Assembly: GCA_001599935.1 (NCBI GenBank)
Contig: BCIJ01000001.1
Location: 436,277 to 500,276 of the forward strand
Direction: 5' to 3'
Origin: Holtermannia corniformis
Taxonomy: Eukaryota > Basidiomycota > Tremellomycetes > Holtermanniales
Length of the DNA stretch: 64,000 nucleotides
A program made the translations under genes and the position numbers. Below, in pieces: positions 42,842 to 54,640 of the stretch (position 1 is its first letter; each line of letters starts with the position of its first letter). The notes beneath the pieces were generated by a model that was not told the DNA's origin, ran no database searches, and saw only the letters and a program-made list of their open reading frames with translations.

Positions 42842-44778
42842 ATGTCAGCACAGACCGAGCAGAAGGACTTCACCAAGCGCAAGTTATGGGGGTGCGTTCA
42901 TATGTCGAGTCAATGTGGCTTCAGCACTGACTTTGCTTTTCTATCGCCTTTGCTTCTGACACCGATTGCATCCCCTTCTATACTTCCTGACATGACTTGA
43001 ACCCACAGCGGCCGCTTCACCGGCGCGACGGACCCTCTGTAGGTCCTCGGTCTTTATCATGACATTCCCCCCACACTGACCCCGCATCAGCATGCACGAA
43101 TTCAACCAGTCTCTTAAATATGACAAGCGCATGTACAGGGCCGACGTCAAGGGCTCGATTGCGTACTCGAAGGCGCTGCAGAAAGTCGGGATCGTTACTG
43201 CAGAGGAGACAAAGGAAATCGAACGCGGCTTGAAGTTGGTCGAGAAGGAGTGGGAGGAGGGCACGGTGAGTGTTGGTCCGGTTACAAGCGGCAGGGAGTT
43301 GGATTGTGCCATCTGTCGCCACAGTGACCCTTCTTCAACTCCTGTTCGGCAATCTCACTGCGGTATAGTAGCTGACGAGCGACTCAGTTCAAGATCCTCG
43401 CTGATGATGAGGACATTCACACGGCCAACGAGCGCCGCCTGTCCGAGATCATCGGCGCCAATATCGGCGGCAAGCTGCACACTGGTCGTTCGCGCAACGA
43501 CCAGGTTGCAACCGACATGCGCATCTGGCTGGTTCGTCTACCTAGTCACACCGGCGCGAGCTGACATTGCCAGCTTGATGAAGTCGCCAACGTTGAGACC
43601 TATCTGTCCGACCTCGTCAGCGTCATGACTGACCGGGCCGAAAAGGAACTCGATGTCCTGATGCCCGGCTATACGCACCTGCAGCGCGCCCAACCGATCC
43701 GGTGGTCCCACTTTTTGCTCTCGCACACTCAAGCGTTCCTAAGTGATCTGCTGCGCCTGCGCCAGCTCATCCCGCGTATCTCGGTCCTTCCGCTCGGTGG
43801 CGCCGCGCTCGCTGGGAACCCGTACGGTGTCGACCGCGAGTTCCTTCGCCAGGAACTCGGCTTCCAAAGCATCGGCGAAAACTCGATGAACATTGTCCCG
43901 GACCGTGACTTTATCGTCGAGTTTTTGCAGTGGGCGAGCTTGGCCATGATTCACATGAGCAAGTTTGCAGAGGACATGATCATCTACTCGACGGCCGAGT
44001 TTGGCTTTGTTCAGCTCTCGGACGCGTACTCGTGAGTGGTGGACATGGTAGTCGAGCGATCAACACCCCGGCTGACACGACGTAGCACCGGCTCGTCCAT
44101 CATGCCGCAAAAGAAGAACCCCGACTCGCTCGAGCTCCTCCGTGGCAAATCCGGCCGCGTGTTCGGTCAAATGGCCGGGTTCATGATGACCCTCAAGGGC
44201 CTACCGTCAACGTATAACAAGGACTTGCAAGAGGACAAGGAACCGCTGTTTGATGCCGTTGACAGCGTCTCGGCCAGCTTCCGGATCGCCGAGGGCGTCG
44301 TCGCGACTCTGAACGTGCGTGTGGTTGGCGATCGCGGCGTAGGCTGGGCGCTGATGTCGTTGCCTAGATCAACCCGGAGAAGATGCGCGCTGCGCTGACG
44401 ATGGACATGCTCGCGACCGACTTGGCTGATCACCTCGTTCGTAAGGGGGTAAGTTCCACTTTCACCTTTGCGCCGTGCGCCGACCTCTGACTCTGTGTTT
44501 GTTTGAGTCTATGAGACTGACACACCTGGCAGGTTCCGTTCCGTGAGACGCACCACATTTCCGGCCGGGCAGTCGCGTTGGCCGAGCAGACAAACTGCCA
44601 AATCTCCGATCTCACGCTCCAGCAGTGGCTCTCGCTCTCTGACAAGTTTGACGAGAGCGTGTTCAAAGTGTTTGACTTTGAGACGTCTGTCGAGAACCGC
44701 AACGCGATCGGCGGTCCGGCGGGCAAGATGGTGTTGCTGCAGATTAAGGGTATTCGTGCAAAGCTCGCGCAGCAGTAG
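42842..44778 (+). CDS. ARG4: Argininosuccinate lyase
   Basis: Splits argininosuccinate into arginine and fumarate, the last step of arginine synthesis. Exon 1 [17 protein letters not shown], exon 2 [10 protein letters not shown], exon 3 [15 protein letters not shown]. Conserved blocks: [55 protein letters not shown], the fumarase/ASL signature [20 protein letters not shown], and [16 protein letters not shown]. Introns of about 40-130 nt; the signature is split by an intron just before TGSSIM. The last exon ends [10 protein letters not shown] and TAG at 44776. Normal family length. Confidence 0.96.
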
Positions 44779-44838
44779 TGGTTTTGCTCCGAAACAAGAA
44801 TACAATGCATCGAGGTACAACAGTTGGATGATAGTATG

Positions 44839-45664
44839 CTAAAATTGGGAAAGGGCAATGTCCCAGTCCATTGCGTTGTCGATTGAGTCAAACGAGCTGT
44901 CACCTTCGTCTTCGGGTGGTGCTTTGGGATTGACGGTTGGGACTGGCGGCGCTTTGGGTGAGGGTGAGCGATGTGGGGACGGTGCAGCTGCGGGCGTGCG
45001 CATAGTCATGGCGACTGGCTTGGGGTCCAGTGGGCGCTGAGGCGTCGGCCCGCGTGCGGGTTCCACCGGGGAGGTCTGCATCGGCGGCCGCTTGAGCTCT
45101 TGAGCAGGTGTTTGTCCCTTGACCGCCGCTTTGCCCTTCCCACTCGCTGATCCCTGTCCCCTAGCCTGCACCGCATTCGTGCGGTCACTCAATGCTCGCC
45201 GCTCGCGCTGCCGCTCACCGCCTAGCCTCGCCTGCACCTGGCCTAGCAGCAAGTCGAGCTTTTCACGACTCTGCGGAGGGGTAGGTAAGGAAGACGCCCG
45301 TCCTGTGACCGGTGTATGGGTGGTAGAGGCCGTCGGGAGAGACCGGTTTCTTCGGGGGCGTTTACTGACTTGAATTGGACCTGAGCCTGTCGATGCTGTT
45401 AATGTTGATGTGGAGGGTGTTGGGGTGCGCAGATGGAGGAGTTGGGGACGCTGGGTAGGTGTAGGAGGAGTATACTGTGCTGCCGAGCTGTCAGCCTGCT
45501 GTTTTCTCATCGACGACCGACTGACCGGCCTCGGCTGCCAACTTGATCGTTTGCCTCAGCGCCTGATCCTGTGCCCAATACACGACAGGTTCATCCGATG
45601 ACGGGCTCTCGCCACCGTTGCCCATTAATCGCTTATGCCTGCTCCGAGTGTTTGGCGTCTCCAT
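44839..45664 (-). CDS. Proline-rich, largely disordered protein
   Basis: Two exons: start at 45664 (METPNTRSRHKRLMG), a first exon with VYWAQDQALRQTIKLAAEA, an intron with donor GTCAGT, then QYTPPTPTQRPQLLHLRTPT. The rest is Pro/Ser/Thr/Arg-rich with a basic patch SKRPRRNRSL and a possible short helix SREKLDLLLGQVQARLGGER. It ends FDSIDNAMDWDIALSQF, an acidic amphipathic tail. Acceptor choice at CTCGGCAG keeps the frame. Not recognised; a nuclear or cell-cycle regulator is possible. Stop 60 bp from ARG4. Confidence 0.55.
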
Positions 45665-45869
45665 GACTGGACGGCTGCTACCGCATGCTTTGACGATGGC
45701 TAGTCATTCAACAAAAGCAAGCGACGCACGGAAAGCAGGCGCGCACGGGCAATGAGGTGGCAATAAGGTGGAAGCCACGTGGCGGTTCAAACAAGGAACC
45801 GGGTTGGTGCGGGGACGAGCTGCAGCTCAACCAAGAAGTAACAAGCAAGTTCATACCAAGGTCGCCAGC
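45665..45869. promoter_or_regulatory. Divergent promoter with GCCACGTGGC palindrome
   Basis: 205 bases between divergent starts; a perfect 10-bp palindrome with a CACGTG core lies at 45774-45783, 86 bp from the right-hand gene. Confidence 0.4.
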
Positions 45870-46330
45870 ATGAACACGCCAGGATCAGTAGTAAGCCTCT
45901 GCTGTGCGATGAATGAATCGAGGGCAGCTGACGTCGATCACTCTTACAGGCATACGGCTGGGGCGTGAGTCTTGTGCAAACCTTTGACGACCCAACCTTG
46001 AGCGTCTGATCTATAGATCCTCATTCTCGCTGGAGGTGTAAGCTACTACTACGCCAAGCAAGAGATCGATGCTCGGCGACGCAACCAGGAGCGCAGCGGA
46101 TCCCGGCCCAACGAGATCAAGACGTGTGAGCTCTCTCGCGTGCTTGTCGGCCGACGGAGACAATGCTGACGCGATTGAACGTAGGGCAGGATCGTATTGC
46201 AGAAGAGCCACCAAAGACGGGTACGGCTGAGAGTCAGCTTGCGCCACCGTCGAGCGTCGCGGCGGCTGTAGCCGCGACACCGGGTGGGGGAGGGTATGAT
46301 CGGCAAGCCAAGGGCACTGGAGATCGCTAG
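45870..46330 (+). CDS. Small single-pass membrane protein (DUF4748-like)
   Basis: Four exons: MNTPGSV, AYGWGV, then ILILAGGVSYYYAKQEIDAR with RRRNQERSGSR, and after a last intron QDRIAEEPPKTGTAESQL. About 100 residues: a short N-terminus, one membrane segment beginning in a Gly-Trp-Gly motif, a charged helix (YYYAKQEIDARRR) and a disordered Pro/Ala tail. The layout resembles the DUF4748 family of small eukaryotic membrane proteins. TAG at 46328. Role unknown. Confidence 0.5.
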
Positions 46331-46458
46331 CTGTATGGCATCATCTCGAGCGCACATCCAGTTCAACCAGATGCATACTGCAGGTGCTGTAGCCCGAAAG
46401 GCTTGTTCCCGTGGTGCACACTTGGACATTGTATCATTTGATGACACCATTGCGTTTT

Positions 46459-47720
46459 TCACGTCTCGACTACCACCGGCGCATACTCGCCCTCTTCGCT
46501 CTCATGCTCATTTTCGCGTTGCCCATCAACGTCACCGCCCTCTAAAGCACCCAGTTCCCAGCCAAAGCGATCTCGCGCAACATTCTGTACCCCCTGCCAC
46601 CCCGTCTTCACCCCCTCGCGCTCCCTCCACCCTCCCAGTGTCGCTCTCAATTCACCGAGCTCCTCGATGAAAAAGACATCTAGCTCCGGCAAGTCGACAT
46701 CGAACGCACTCTCGGGGATCGCGCCCAGTTGTGCTGTCACAGTTGACAGTAGCGCTTCGTACGCCTTTGCTGTCTTTGCTGTCGAGGTGGACGCAGCGGA
46801 TACGGATGTAGCACGCGCAAAGAGTGCGAGAATGCGCTTGTATGTCTGGAGTGCGTGGAAGGAGGATAGGTGCAGGAAGATGATGAACGCGAGCTCGAGG
46901 TGGGCTAGCAGCGTGATGATCGCTTTGGATTGTGATCAGCTACGGGCAGTCTTTGACGAAAGTGGTCAAACTCACACCCATCGAGTTGCGTCTTGACAAC
47001 CTCATTCAGCAGCCACGTCTTGTCCTTCGAGTTCCTCGTCACTTCCTCTCCGTACGCTCCAGGCCGCCAACTCCGCTTCAGTTCGAATTCAACAAATGCC
47101 AGCTCGTGCTCGTCTCCGACACCATCCACTACCAGCTCCCCCGCCTGCCCTATCCGAACGCGCGGCGGCAAATCCAACTCGTCCTTCTGGCCCTTGACTT
47201 TCGTCAACGCATCAACCCTCCCACTCGGCCCCACGACGGCCAGTACGACCTCTTGCGAGATATGGCTCGTCAACGCGCGCCAAGTATCGGCGCCATAAAA
47301 AGGATACGGCGCCAATTCCGTGTCGATCGATTTCAGGTGGTCCCGACTGACAATCGTCTCGATGTGCGCTTCGGATGTCGATGGGTGCGGCACATCTTCA
47401 ACCGCGGCATCATATCGCAGCACGGCGATCTCTTTCGGTTCAAAGTGATGGAGGAATCCGGAGCGCAGAGGGACCGTACTGGGACCGGCGTTGGAGGCGG
47501 GAGGTGACCAGGTGAAGAGATGCAGACCTGGCGGGAGCATCTTGATCCCGCTGAAGCGGCGGACGACATGAAAGCTGTAGGCAATCAGCAACCATGCTAG
47601 AGCCGTGCAGGAGACGAACACGCCATCACTGCCAAACTCGCTCCCTTCAGGCAGATCACTCAATACAAAAATCCCTCCGGCGTCGTAGAGCGCCTGGGCG
47701 TGTTCCGGTGTGAGCTTCAT
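46459..47720 (-). CDS. AAR2: U5 snRNP assembly factor AAR2
   Basis: Holds Prp8 during U5 snRNP biogenesis and is later replaced by Brr2. Start 47720: LTPEHAQALYDAGGIFVLSD, PEGSEFGSDG, then after an intron FHVVRRFSGIKMLPPGLHLF, all matching the N-terminal AAR2 domain. Middle: LRSGFLHHFEPKEIAVLRYD. C-terminal domain: YPFYGADTWRALTSHIS, ELAFVEFELKRSWRPGAYGE, EVTRNSKDKTWLLNEVV, LELAFIIFLHLSSFHALQTY, DVDLPELDVFFIEELGELR. Three or four exons. Ends EGEYAPVVVET. A 151-bp divergent region separates it from MsrB. Confidence 0.93.
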
Positions 47721-47871
47721 CCCGCTGGGCTAGGATCTTGGCAAACAAGAGCGCGGGTGGCAAAACGTGGCAACTTTCTAAATTGTGATCCACGGTTGCG
47801 ACGTAAAGACCTCCACCGCGCTGACGTCCTTCGGTGACTGAGCTGCGGCGATCGTAGCAACCTGGTCGCTC

Positions 47872-48866
47872 ATGCAAACGGCAAGACACCTTGTACACAG
47901 ATCAGCAGTAACTACACTTCGACCTCTTATAAGCGCCCGCTTCGACCGTCTCGATCAGATTGCATACACGCAGATAAGGAGCATGTCGGCCCCCGTGCAA
48001 AAGACCCCGGCAGAGTGGCGTGCGGTGCTCTCGCCTGAACAGGTATGTCTATCTCGCACTCTTGATGCGGTGTGAAGCGGGAGAGTGGTGAGGGGGGGGA
48101 GGTGTGTGGGGCGGGGTGGGGTTGAAAATGAAGCCATGCTGATGTCAACCTAGTTCCGCGTCTTGAGGGAGAAAGGTCAGTGTCTCCCACAATCTGCACT
48201 TGCGGACCGGCTATCAACCTCACTTGTCAACTCTGACCAGTAGCAGAGCTGATGGCTTGCAGGGACCGAGCGGCCGTTCAGCCACAAATTCGACAAGACG
48301 TATGACGACGGCGTGTACAGTACGTCTGCGGATAGTCTTCTACCCGTACATCTTTCAGCTAACATACAAGCGTGCGCCGGGTGCAACGCGCCACTGTACA
48401 AGTCCAAGACCAAGTTGTAAGTACCTCTACCTCCCGTTGCGGAAGGAAACTGACGTCTGTCTCAGCAAATCGGGCTGCGGCTGGCCTGCGTTCTTCGATG
48501 GTGCGGGTAACGACAGTCACTCTGCATCTCGTCTCACTGACGTCTCTCCTCGAAGCCATTCCTGGTGCCGTCAACCGTCACGAAGACAAGAGTCTGTTCA
48601 TGACCCGAGTCGAGATCACGTGCGCCAACTGGTCTGTATCTGTCCGCATCGCTTGAGAAGGCGCGTGCTGAAACACAATAGCGGCGGTCATCTCGGCCAC
48701 GTCTTCAAGGGCGAAGGCTTGGGCGTCCCGACGGACGAGCGGTCAGTCGATCTCATCCGGTGAAAGCCGGGTATGAGTGTGGCACCTTTGCTGATTTCTG
48801 TGTTGTGCGCACAGACACTGCGTGAATGGCATCTCGCTCAGCTTTGAACAAGAAGACGGCAAATAA
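47872..48866 (+). CDS. MXR2: Peptide methionine (R)-S-oxide reductase MsrB
   Basis: Repairs methionine-R-sulfoxide in proteins. Eight exons. Exon 1 has a mitochondrial presequence (QTARHLVHRSAVTTLR) followed by an internal Met at 47983 (MSAPVQKTPAEWRAVL) that would start a cytosolic form. Conserved blocks: RVLREKGTERPFSHKFDKTY, CAGCNAPLYKSKTKF with the first zinc CxxC, SGCGWPAFFDAIPGAVN, CANCGGHLGHVFKGEG with the second CxxC, and RHCVNGISLSF with the catalytic Cys. The last exon (after an intron beginning right after PTDER) is needed to reach the catalytic Cys; without it a false stop appears at 48761. TAA at 48864. Confidence 0.93.
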
Positions 48867-49112
48867 TCATGTAGCAGATGGCAATGTATGTTATCGTTTG
48901 CAGCTCGCCCCGCGCATTCACGGCGGCAAGTCATCCCGCCGAGTTGGCCGAACGCACTTCGTCCGGCCCGCTGCCTGCCGGATTCCACGTTGCACCGGCC
49001 CATCACGGCTATCAGCTGACGGCCGGTGCGCGCACTTCTTATACCGAGCGCTGTCTGGCGTGCGCTCCCAACTTTCATCCCATTTATCCTTACGAGCTTA
49101 GAGCATCCCAGC

Positions 49113-50302
49113 ATGACCACTGCCTCTGCATCGCGCCCGTTCCCAAACGGTATCTACACGCCGCTCACGACGCCTTTCACGGCCGACGAGGAAGTCGATT
49201 ATGAGGCGCTCAAGAAGCAGGTTGTAAGGCTTGCAAAGGCTGGTTCCGGTATCGTCTTGCTCGGGACCAACGGTGAAGGTGGGCTGTTGCGAGTCGTGAT
49301 CAGAGTCGCGCACGGGTGCTGACTGCCAGCCAGCCTCGCACCTTTCAAACGAAGAGCGCAGCCAGGTCGTCCGCGTCTCCCGTGAAGCGCTCGATGCCGC
49401 CCAATTGACTCAGACTGCGCTTCTCGTCGGCACAGGAGGTGGTTCAGCCCACGCAACGCTCAAGATTACCCAGCAAGCGAAAGACGCGGGTGCGGACTAC
49501 TCGATCGTGATCATCCCAGGCTACTTTGCATTTGCGATGGGCAAGGACAGAGAGGCGATCCGGAGCTTCTTCCACGAGGTGCTGGATAAGAGCGTGTTGC
49601 CCGTCATGATCTACAACTTTCCGTGAGTGGGGTATAGGTCGGGGAGGTGGGGGACTGATGGAGACGGATTAGTGGCGCTGCCTCGGGGATCGACTTGGAT
49701 TCCGACTTGTTGATCGAGCTCGCGGACCACCCCAACTGCTTTGGCGTCAAGGCAGGTCTTCCTGAGCGATTGGACAGTGCGATGGCTGATTGAGACAGCT
49801 CACCTGCGCTGGGATCGGCAAGGGCATCCGGATCGTCAACCACACGACGTCAAAGGCCTACCTGGCAAAGCACAAGCCGTTCCAGGTCTTGCCTGGTTTC
49901 AGCGATTACCTGCTCCCGGCTCTCGTCGTTGGCCACACTGGCTGCATCACGGGCACGGGCAACATTATTCCCAAGACCATGGTTGCGCTCTACAATGCAT
50001 CGATCAAGGCGATCGAGAGCGGCAACAAGGCGGATTGGGCCGAGGCACAACGTATCCAAGCAATCGGTTCGTACTAAGCGGTCAATGTCCGAACGCGCAC
50101 TGACGCGTACGCTGCAGTGTCGCAAGCCGACTGGACGGTCGTCAAGGCCGGTGTGGCTGGGACAAAGTATGCGCTCGACACGCTCGTCGAGCAAGGGCTC
50201 GGTGGCGTCACGCGCCGGCCATTGTCGCAGACGACCGCGGCCGTCAAGAGCCTGGTAGATGACGGGCTCCAGGAGGCATGGGCGTTTGAGCAGAGCTTGT
50301 AA
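49113..50302 (+). CDS. Dihydrodipicolinate synthase-family aldolase
   Basis: Class I aldolase of the DapA/NAL superfamily. In fungi, which do not make lysine through diaminopimelate, such proteins act as 2-keto-3-deoxy-sugar or 4-hydroxy-2-oxoglutarate aldolases. Exon 1: RPFPNGIYTPLTTPFTADEE, GIVLLGTNGE; then ASHLSNEERSQVVRVSREAL. Catalytic Tyr in VLPVMIYNFP; Schiff-base Lys in HPNCFGVK; later VLPGFSDYLLPALVVG and GCITGTGNIIPKTM. Five exons; about 320 residues. TAA at 50300. Substrate not deducible from sequence. Confidence 0.88.
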
Positions 50303-50883
50303 ACGGTAGCACGTCATACATCTCATTGTATCCTTCGGCATCCCAGTCGTCACTCAAGCCACAGAGACAACTCTAAAGCGCCCAGAGCTGCCGCAGCACG
50401 ACGCTAAGGCCTGATAATCCCGAATGGTGTGTTGCATTCAGTCCGTCGGTGGCCTGGCTGGCGTGCTGTCTTTTCACGGCGCTCGCTGCCCCATCCATCA
50501 CACGATTGTCAAGCGTCCGTCCTGGCCGTCGAGTGCAGGAGGGCTGGTCGAGGTGGATCAACGGCGCAGCCACGTTTGACGCGGGTGCACCAGGAACCGC
50601 TTTCAGACTTTGCACCGGTCGACTCGTCTCGGCGGCGGCGGCAGCAGCAGCGGCAACGGCAACGACGGCTCAAGCTCAGCATCCACACCGAGCACGGTAC
50701 CCTACATAGTGAACGGTAGCAGACTGTGGACATCATCCGCACCCGAGACCCGCCAGCATCCGCTCCACCCCGGAACCGGTTCAACTCTGGCTCTGGTGCA
50801 CGGCCCTCCTTTGGACTTTTCCTCCTCACTCGACCTCTGCTTCCTTTCCCTCTCTGGCGCACTCGACACACTGGCGAATCAGC
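50303..50883. other. Intergenic, GC-rich, with an unsupported open frame
   Basis: An open frame from 50610 on reads as Gly/Ser/Thr-rich low complexity (GGGGSSSGNGNDGSSSAS) and has no start context or family match. It is more likely the leader of the next gene. Confidence 0.3.
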
Positions 50884-51704
50884 ATGGTCAACACGACGAT
50901 CACCGCAGACGCGACCGAGACGGTCGGCATGGTCGTATTGGACATCCTCAATCAGGTGTGGAATCCACAGCTGCCGGGCGTGCTGAGATATGTGAGTGCA
51001 GCCGATCGAGTTGCCAGGCGGGGTTGCTACCGGAACGTGGGTATGCTGACGCCGCCGCAGATCCCTTTTCTGTGTAGACTCGGGGCTCTGATCCTCGCGA
51101 CGCCGTTTGCACTGTGCACCATGCTCGACGTGATTGCCTATGGTCAGTCCATCTCCTCGCATTCGAGCCGTATTAACTCTTGCCCACAGCCATCGCACGC
51201 ACACTGCACATCTCCCTCCGCTCCCTTCGCGTCCCTCATTCCCCTCCACCAGCTTCGGTAGCCCTCAAAGCCAGTCTCTCACCGACCCCATCAACCCTCA
51301 CACTCGGCCTCACGCCCGATAGCGGCTCGGACACTGAACCCGACACGGATGATGCACCCTCGCGTCGTGGAGGTCACAGCTCTAGACTCGAGATGACCGA
51401 CCTGTCCGGTCTCCGGCAGCGCCACCGCCGGCCGCTGCAGACGGGTACCGATACCGGTCTCGCTTTGTCACTCGAACCACCGCGCCCGACGCGGAAACCC
51501 TCGAGCGCGTCGATCATTTCCGACGTCTCGGCCCTCTCGCAGTTTTCCGTCGACTCAACCGATGGCTCCACATCCGACGTGACCGTTGCGACGGCCAGTA
51601 AACCATCGTCGACCCAGCCGAGCGTTCACCCGCATCGACGCCAAGCACAGACGGCGTACCCATCCCCACCGCTCAGTCCTCGGCGGCCAGCCCAGACGCT
51701 CTGA
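50884..51704 (+). CDS. Membrane protein with a Ser/Pro-rich tail, function unknown
   Basis: Three exons: MVNTTITADATETVGMVVL with DILNQVWNPQLPGVLRY; an intron with GTGAGT and CTGAC; then IPFLCRLGALILATPFALC and TMLDVIAY; an intron; then AIARTLHISLRSLRVPHSP and a long Ser/Thr/Pro/Asp-rich tail with possible phosphorylation sites. One or two membrane segments near the N-terminus. The QLPGVLRY...PFLCRLGAL pattern gives a conserved impression but I cannot name the family. Stop TGA at 51702. Confidence 0.6.
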
Positions 51705-51915
51705 CCCAGCTTGCCGGCAAGCCCTCCAAAGAGAGCAATGTACCATCCTCTCCCTTTTGTAGCACCCTACCTCTACACGTTGTTCCCTTCCGTACATTTG
51801 ACATGATCATAGAAGTGTGAATCTTCCATCGTGGTGACGCCCGTGACGCCGTCTGATATACGCGATACTAGATGAGAAATGTAGAGATGCTGAGAAATGC
51901 TGCATGCGTGACTGT

Positions 51916-53609
51916 CTACAAGTCGAGGGTGGTCACGCCGGGCCGTGTCAGGATCTCAAACCCGGTTTCGGTGATGCTGCGCGGCGTCAGTGGGTCATCA
52001 TCAGGCGGAGGAGGGAGAGACGCACAGAATCGTCTCCTCGAACTGGGCGCTCCGGCGGCCATCCATCGTCACGGCCGTCCAGTCATCAGGCCAGTGATCC
52101 AGGTTGTGCGTGCCAAGGTTGATCATGGGTTCTGCACTGATCAGCTCTGCCATCGCGACAGCTAGACCGTGCGGGAGGCATCGACATGCAATGTCTATTA
52201 CACTGCGTGTGATCCAGCCTGTCAAGAGACTGACCGATCGTGAACACCTGCCCGACCTCCATCTTACCCGGGGTCTTTGAGCCCGCATAGTGCACAATGT
52301 TCGGCAAGCAATGGAACTAGGCCATGTCAGCCGTACAGCCATCGCACACCGCAGCCAACCTACCAAATTGTGGATGCCATGGCCCGTATACCGCCTGACG
52401 ATCCCGTAGCCCTTTGGCTTGACGATCTCTTCAATCTTGTTGCCGATGTCGCGGAATGCAACGCCGGGCTTGCAAATGCTGATCCCGGCTTCGGTCGCTG
52501 CTTTCGTGGTCGCAATCAAGTCGAGGGATTCTTGTGAGCAGTTGCCGACGGGGTAGGTTGCGTTCAGGTCACCGTGGAAGCCGCCGTGGTCTGATACATG
52601 TCAGCGGAGTCCATGGCGCGACAAGATACGCACAGAGCGAGACATCCAGGTTGATAATGTCGCCGTCCTCGAGCTTGCGTCCGTCCGGGATACCCTGGTG
52701 GGAGCGATCAGCACTCGACTGTGCACAGGTGGACAACTCACATGGCAGATGACCTCATTGACACTGGTGCACACGCTCTTTGGGAATGCAGCATAGTTCA
52801 ACGGGGAAGGGTAGGCGTCGCGCTCGACACACGCCTTGTGACAGATTTCGTCCAGCTCATCGGTCGTGATCCCAGGCTTGACGTGGCTGGCCACCAAGTC
52901 GAGCACTTCACGCGATAGCTACCACAGTCAGCTCTGCGACGTGATCAGACGGTCGACATACCCGACAAACTTTGCGCATTGCCTCAATCTCCTGCTTGTT
53001 GAGAATCTTGATGCCTCGCTCTCTTACGCTCTCACACGCCGACGTGCCACGAGCTGAGGACGCAAATCAGCACGTTTCAACCCAAAGTGCCATGGACGCA
53101 CGGTGGTCCGCATAGTCTGGTCGAGCAATATGACTTGGAACCTCGCGCTTTGGTGAAAGAGGGTAGTGCGGCCGGAGCGGACCCGTCCACTTGAAGCGCT
53201 GCATGTGAGGAGGGATAGTGGCGTTCTCTAGGGAAACGTCAGCGGTCAATCGCACACGAGGTGAGCAGCTTACTAGCATCCTCCTTGGCGGCTGCTATTT
53301 GCACAATGTTGTGGATGAGCTTGTGAGACCCCTTTGGCGGCGTCAGTCGCCGCACGGATGAGCTGATCAGTCAGCGTGCAGTACGGACCCCTGTATGCAT
53401 GGTCAGTGCAGTGTCAGTATATAAACAGAGCGGAACTCACAGTTCTTCTTGAAGCATGTCTGATCACAGAAGAACGATCCGTTGATGCCAAGTCTGTACA
53501 TCCATGAGCTATGCTGTACAGCGTCAGCTCGCACCGCCACGCACTTTTTGCAGTTGGGGCACTCTAGCCGGGACGCCTCCTTGTCGTTGCACCCGATACA
53601 CTTTGACAT
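51916..53609 (-). CDS. MAP1: Methionine aminopeptidase 1
   Basis: Removes the initiator Met from nascent proteins at the ribosome. Start 53609 with the N-terminal zinc finger [20 protein letters not shown] and [12 protein letters not shown] linker [20 protein letters not shown] leads to the pita-bread catalytic domain: [18 protein letters not shown] helix, [93 protein letters not shown] and [20 protein letters not shown]. The Asp, His and Glu metal ligands are all present. About ten exons. It ends [11 protein letters not shown] with TAG at 51916. A 173-bp divergent region separates it from IMP2. Confidence 0.94.
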
Positions 53610-53782
53610 GATCCTTTGCTATCCCTGGACACCTGGATCGCGAGCGCAAGGTGGGAAGAGCAAGGTAGACCGGAAGGGCGAGCACAAAGCCAAAGATTCA
53701 ACGACCGCCATGTGGTATTACGTAATCATCACCGTTCAAGTTGCAACAAGTTCAACACCTGTACGCTTGCGACCTCGAGCAA

Positions 53783-54590
53783 ATGTCGTTCCGCAACGGC
53801 TTTCTGAACCACCCTGCGCTCCGGGACGCAATGTCAGCAGCGGTAGGAGACGCGTGGGGTGATCGGGCTGATCACTCTTACAGCCGGCTTGCGGCGTGGA
53901 TCCCGGTTGGCGTCTTCTTTACTCGCCATGTGTATTCACTGGCGACGATCACGGGCAATAGCATGCAGGTGGGCTGGCGCCGACCTTATATGTAAAAGTC
54001 AGTCTAACGTGCACAGCCGACGTTCAACCCGGCGCTAGCTCTGAACCCGTTACACCACGACGTCGTTCTTCTCGATCGCTGGAGTGTGGCCCTGAACCGA
54101 TACCACCGTGGCGACGTCGTGACGCTTTGGTACGCTTTATTCAAGGCCGTGCTATTCGGGCTGTCCTAGTCTGACAGCGAACAGGTCACCGCAGAACCCA
54201 AAACTGCTGACCACCAAGCGGATCGTGGCACTCGAGGGTGATTTGGTAGGTTGATGGATGCCGCTGTCGCCAGCCATAGGCGCTGAGATCACTAGGTCTA
54301 TCCGCTTCCTCCATCCCCGCCAACGCCAGTGCGCATCCCACCGGGTCATTGCTGGGTCGAGGGCGACTCGCACTATCATTCGCGCGATTCCAACACCTAT
54401 GGCGCGGTACGTGCAATCCCGTCATCGTGACTTGACTGACACCCAATAGGTCCCATTGGGTCTGATCAACGCACGCGTCGCGTACATCCTCTGGCCGCGC
54501 GGTCGAATCGGCATGATCGGTCCTGGGCCTGAAGAGACCAAGAAGCGCGTCAGGGTCATTGCTGGCGCTCAAGTCTTTCGCGGCGCCTAG
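53783..54590 (+). CDS. IMP2: Mitochondrial inner membrane protease subunit 2
   Basis: Signal-peptidase-type Ser/Lys protease that trims proteins delivered to the intermembrane space, with Imp1. Start ATG 53783: MSFRNGFLNHPALRDAMSAA, then after an intron LAAWIPVGVFFTRHVYSLA (membrane anchor) and ITGNSMQPTFNP with the catalytic Ser. Next VLLDRWSVALNRYHRGDVVT and NPKLLTTKRIVALEGDL with the catalytic Lys. A later exon gives RIPPGHCWVEGDSHYHSRDS and VPLGLINARVAYILWPRGRI. Five introns. TAG at 54588, 50 bp from the convergent transcription factor. Confidence 0.93.
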
Positions 54591-54640
54591 CGCACGGCAC
54601 GTTGCACCCTGTCTATGCTCTATATAGTCTATGGCTCGGC

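Noticed and set aside
48062..48125. G-rich stretch in an MsrB intron
   Set aside because: Looked like a possible G-quadruplex or repeat, but it is a simple G-biased intron with no second copy.
50610..51077. 155-codon plus-strand ORF rich in Gly and Ser
   Set aside because: Overlaps the spliced membrane-protein gene in another frame; low complexity and no homology between parts.
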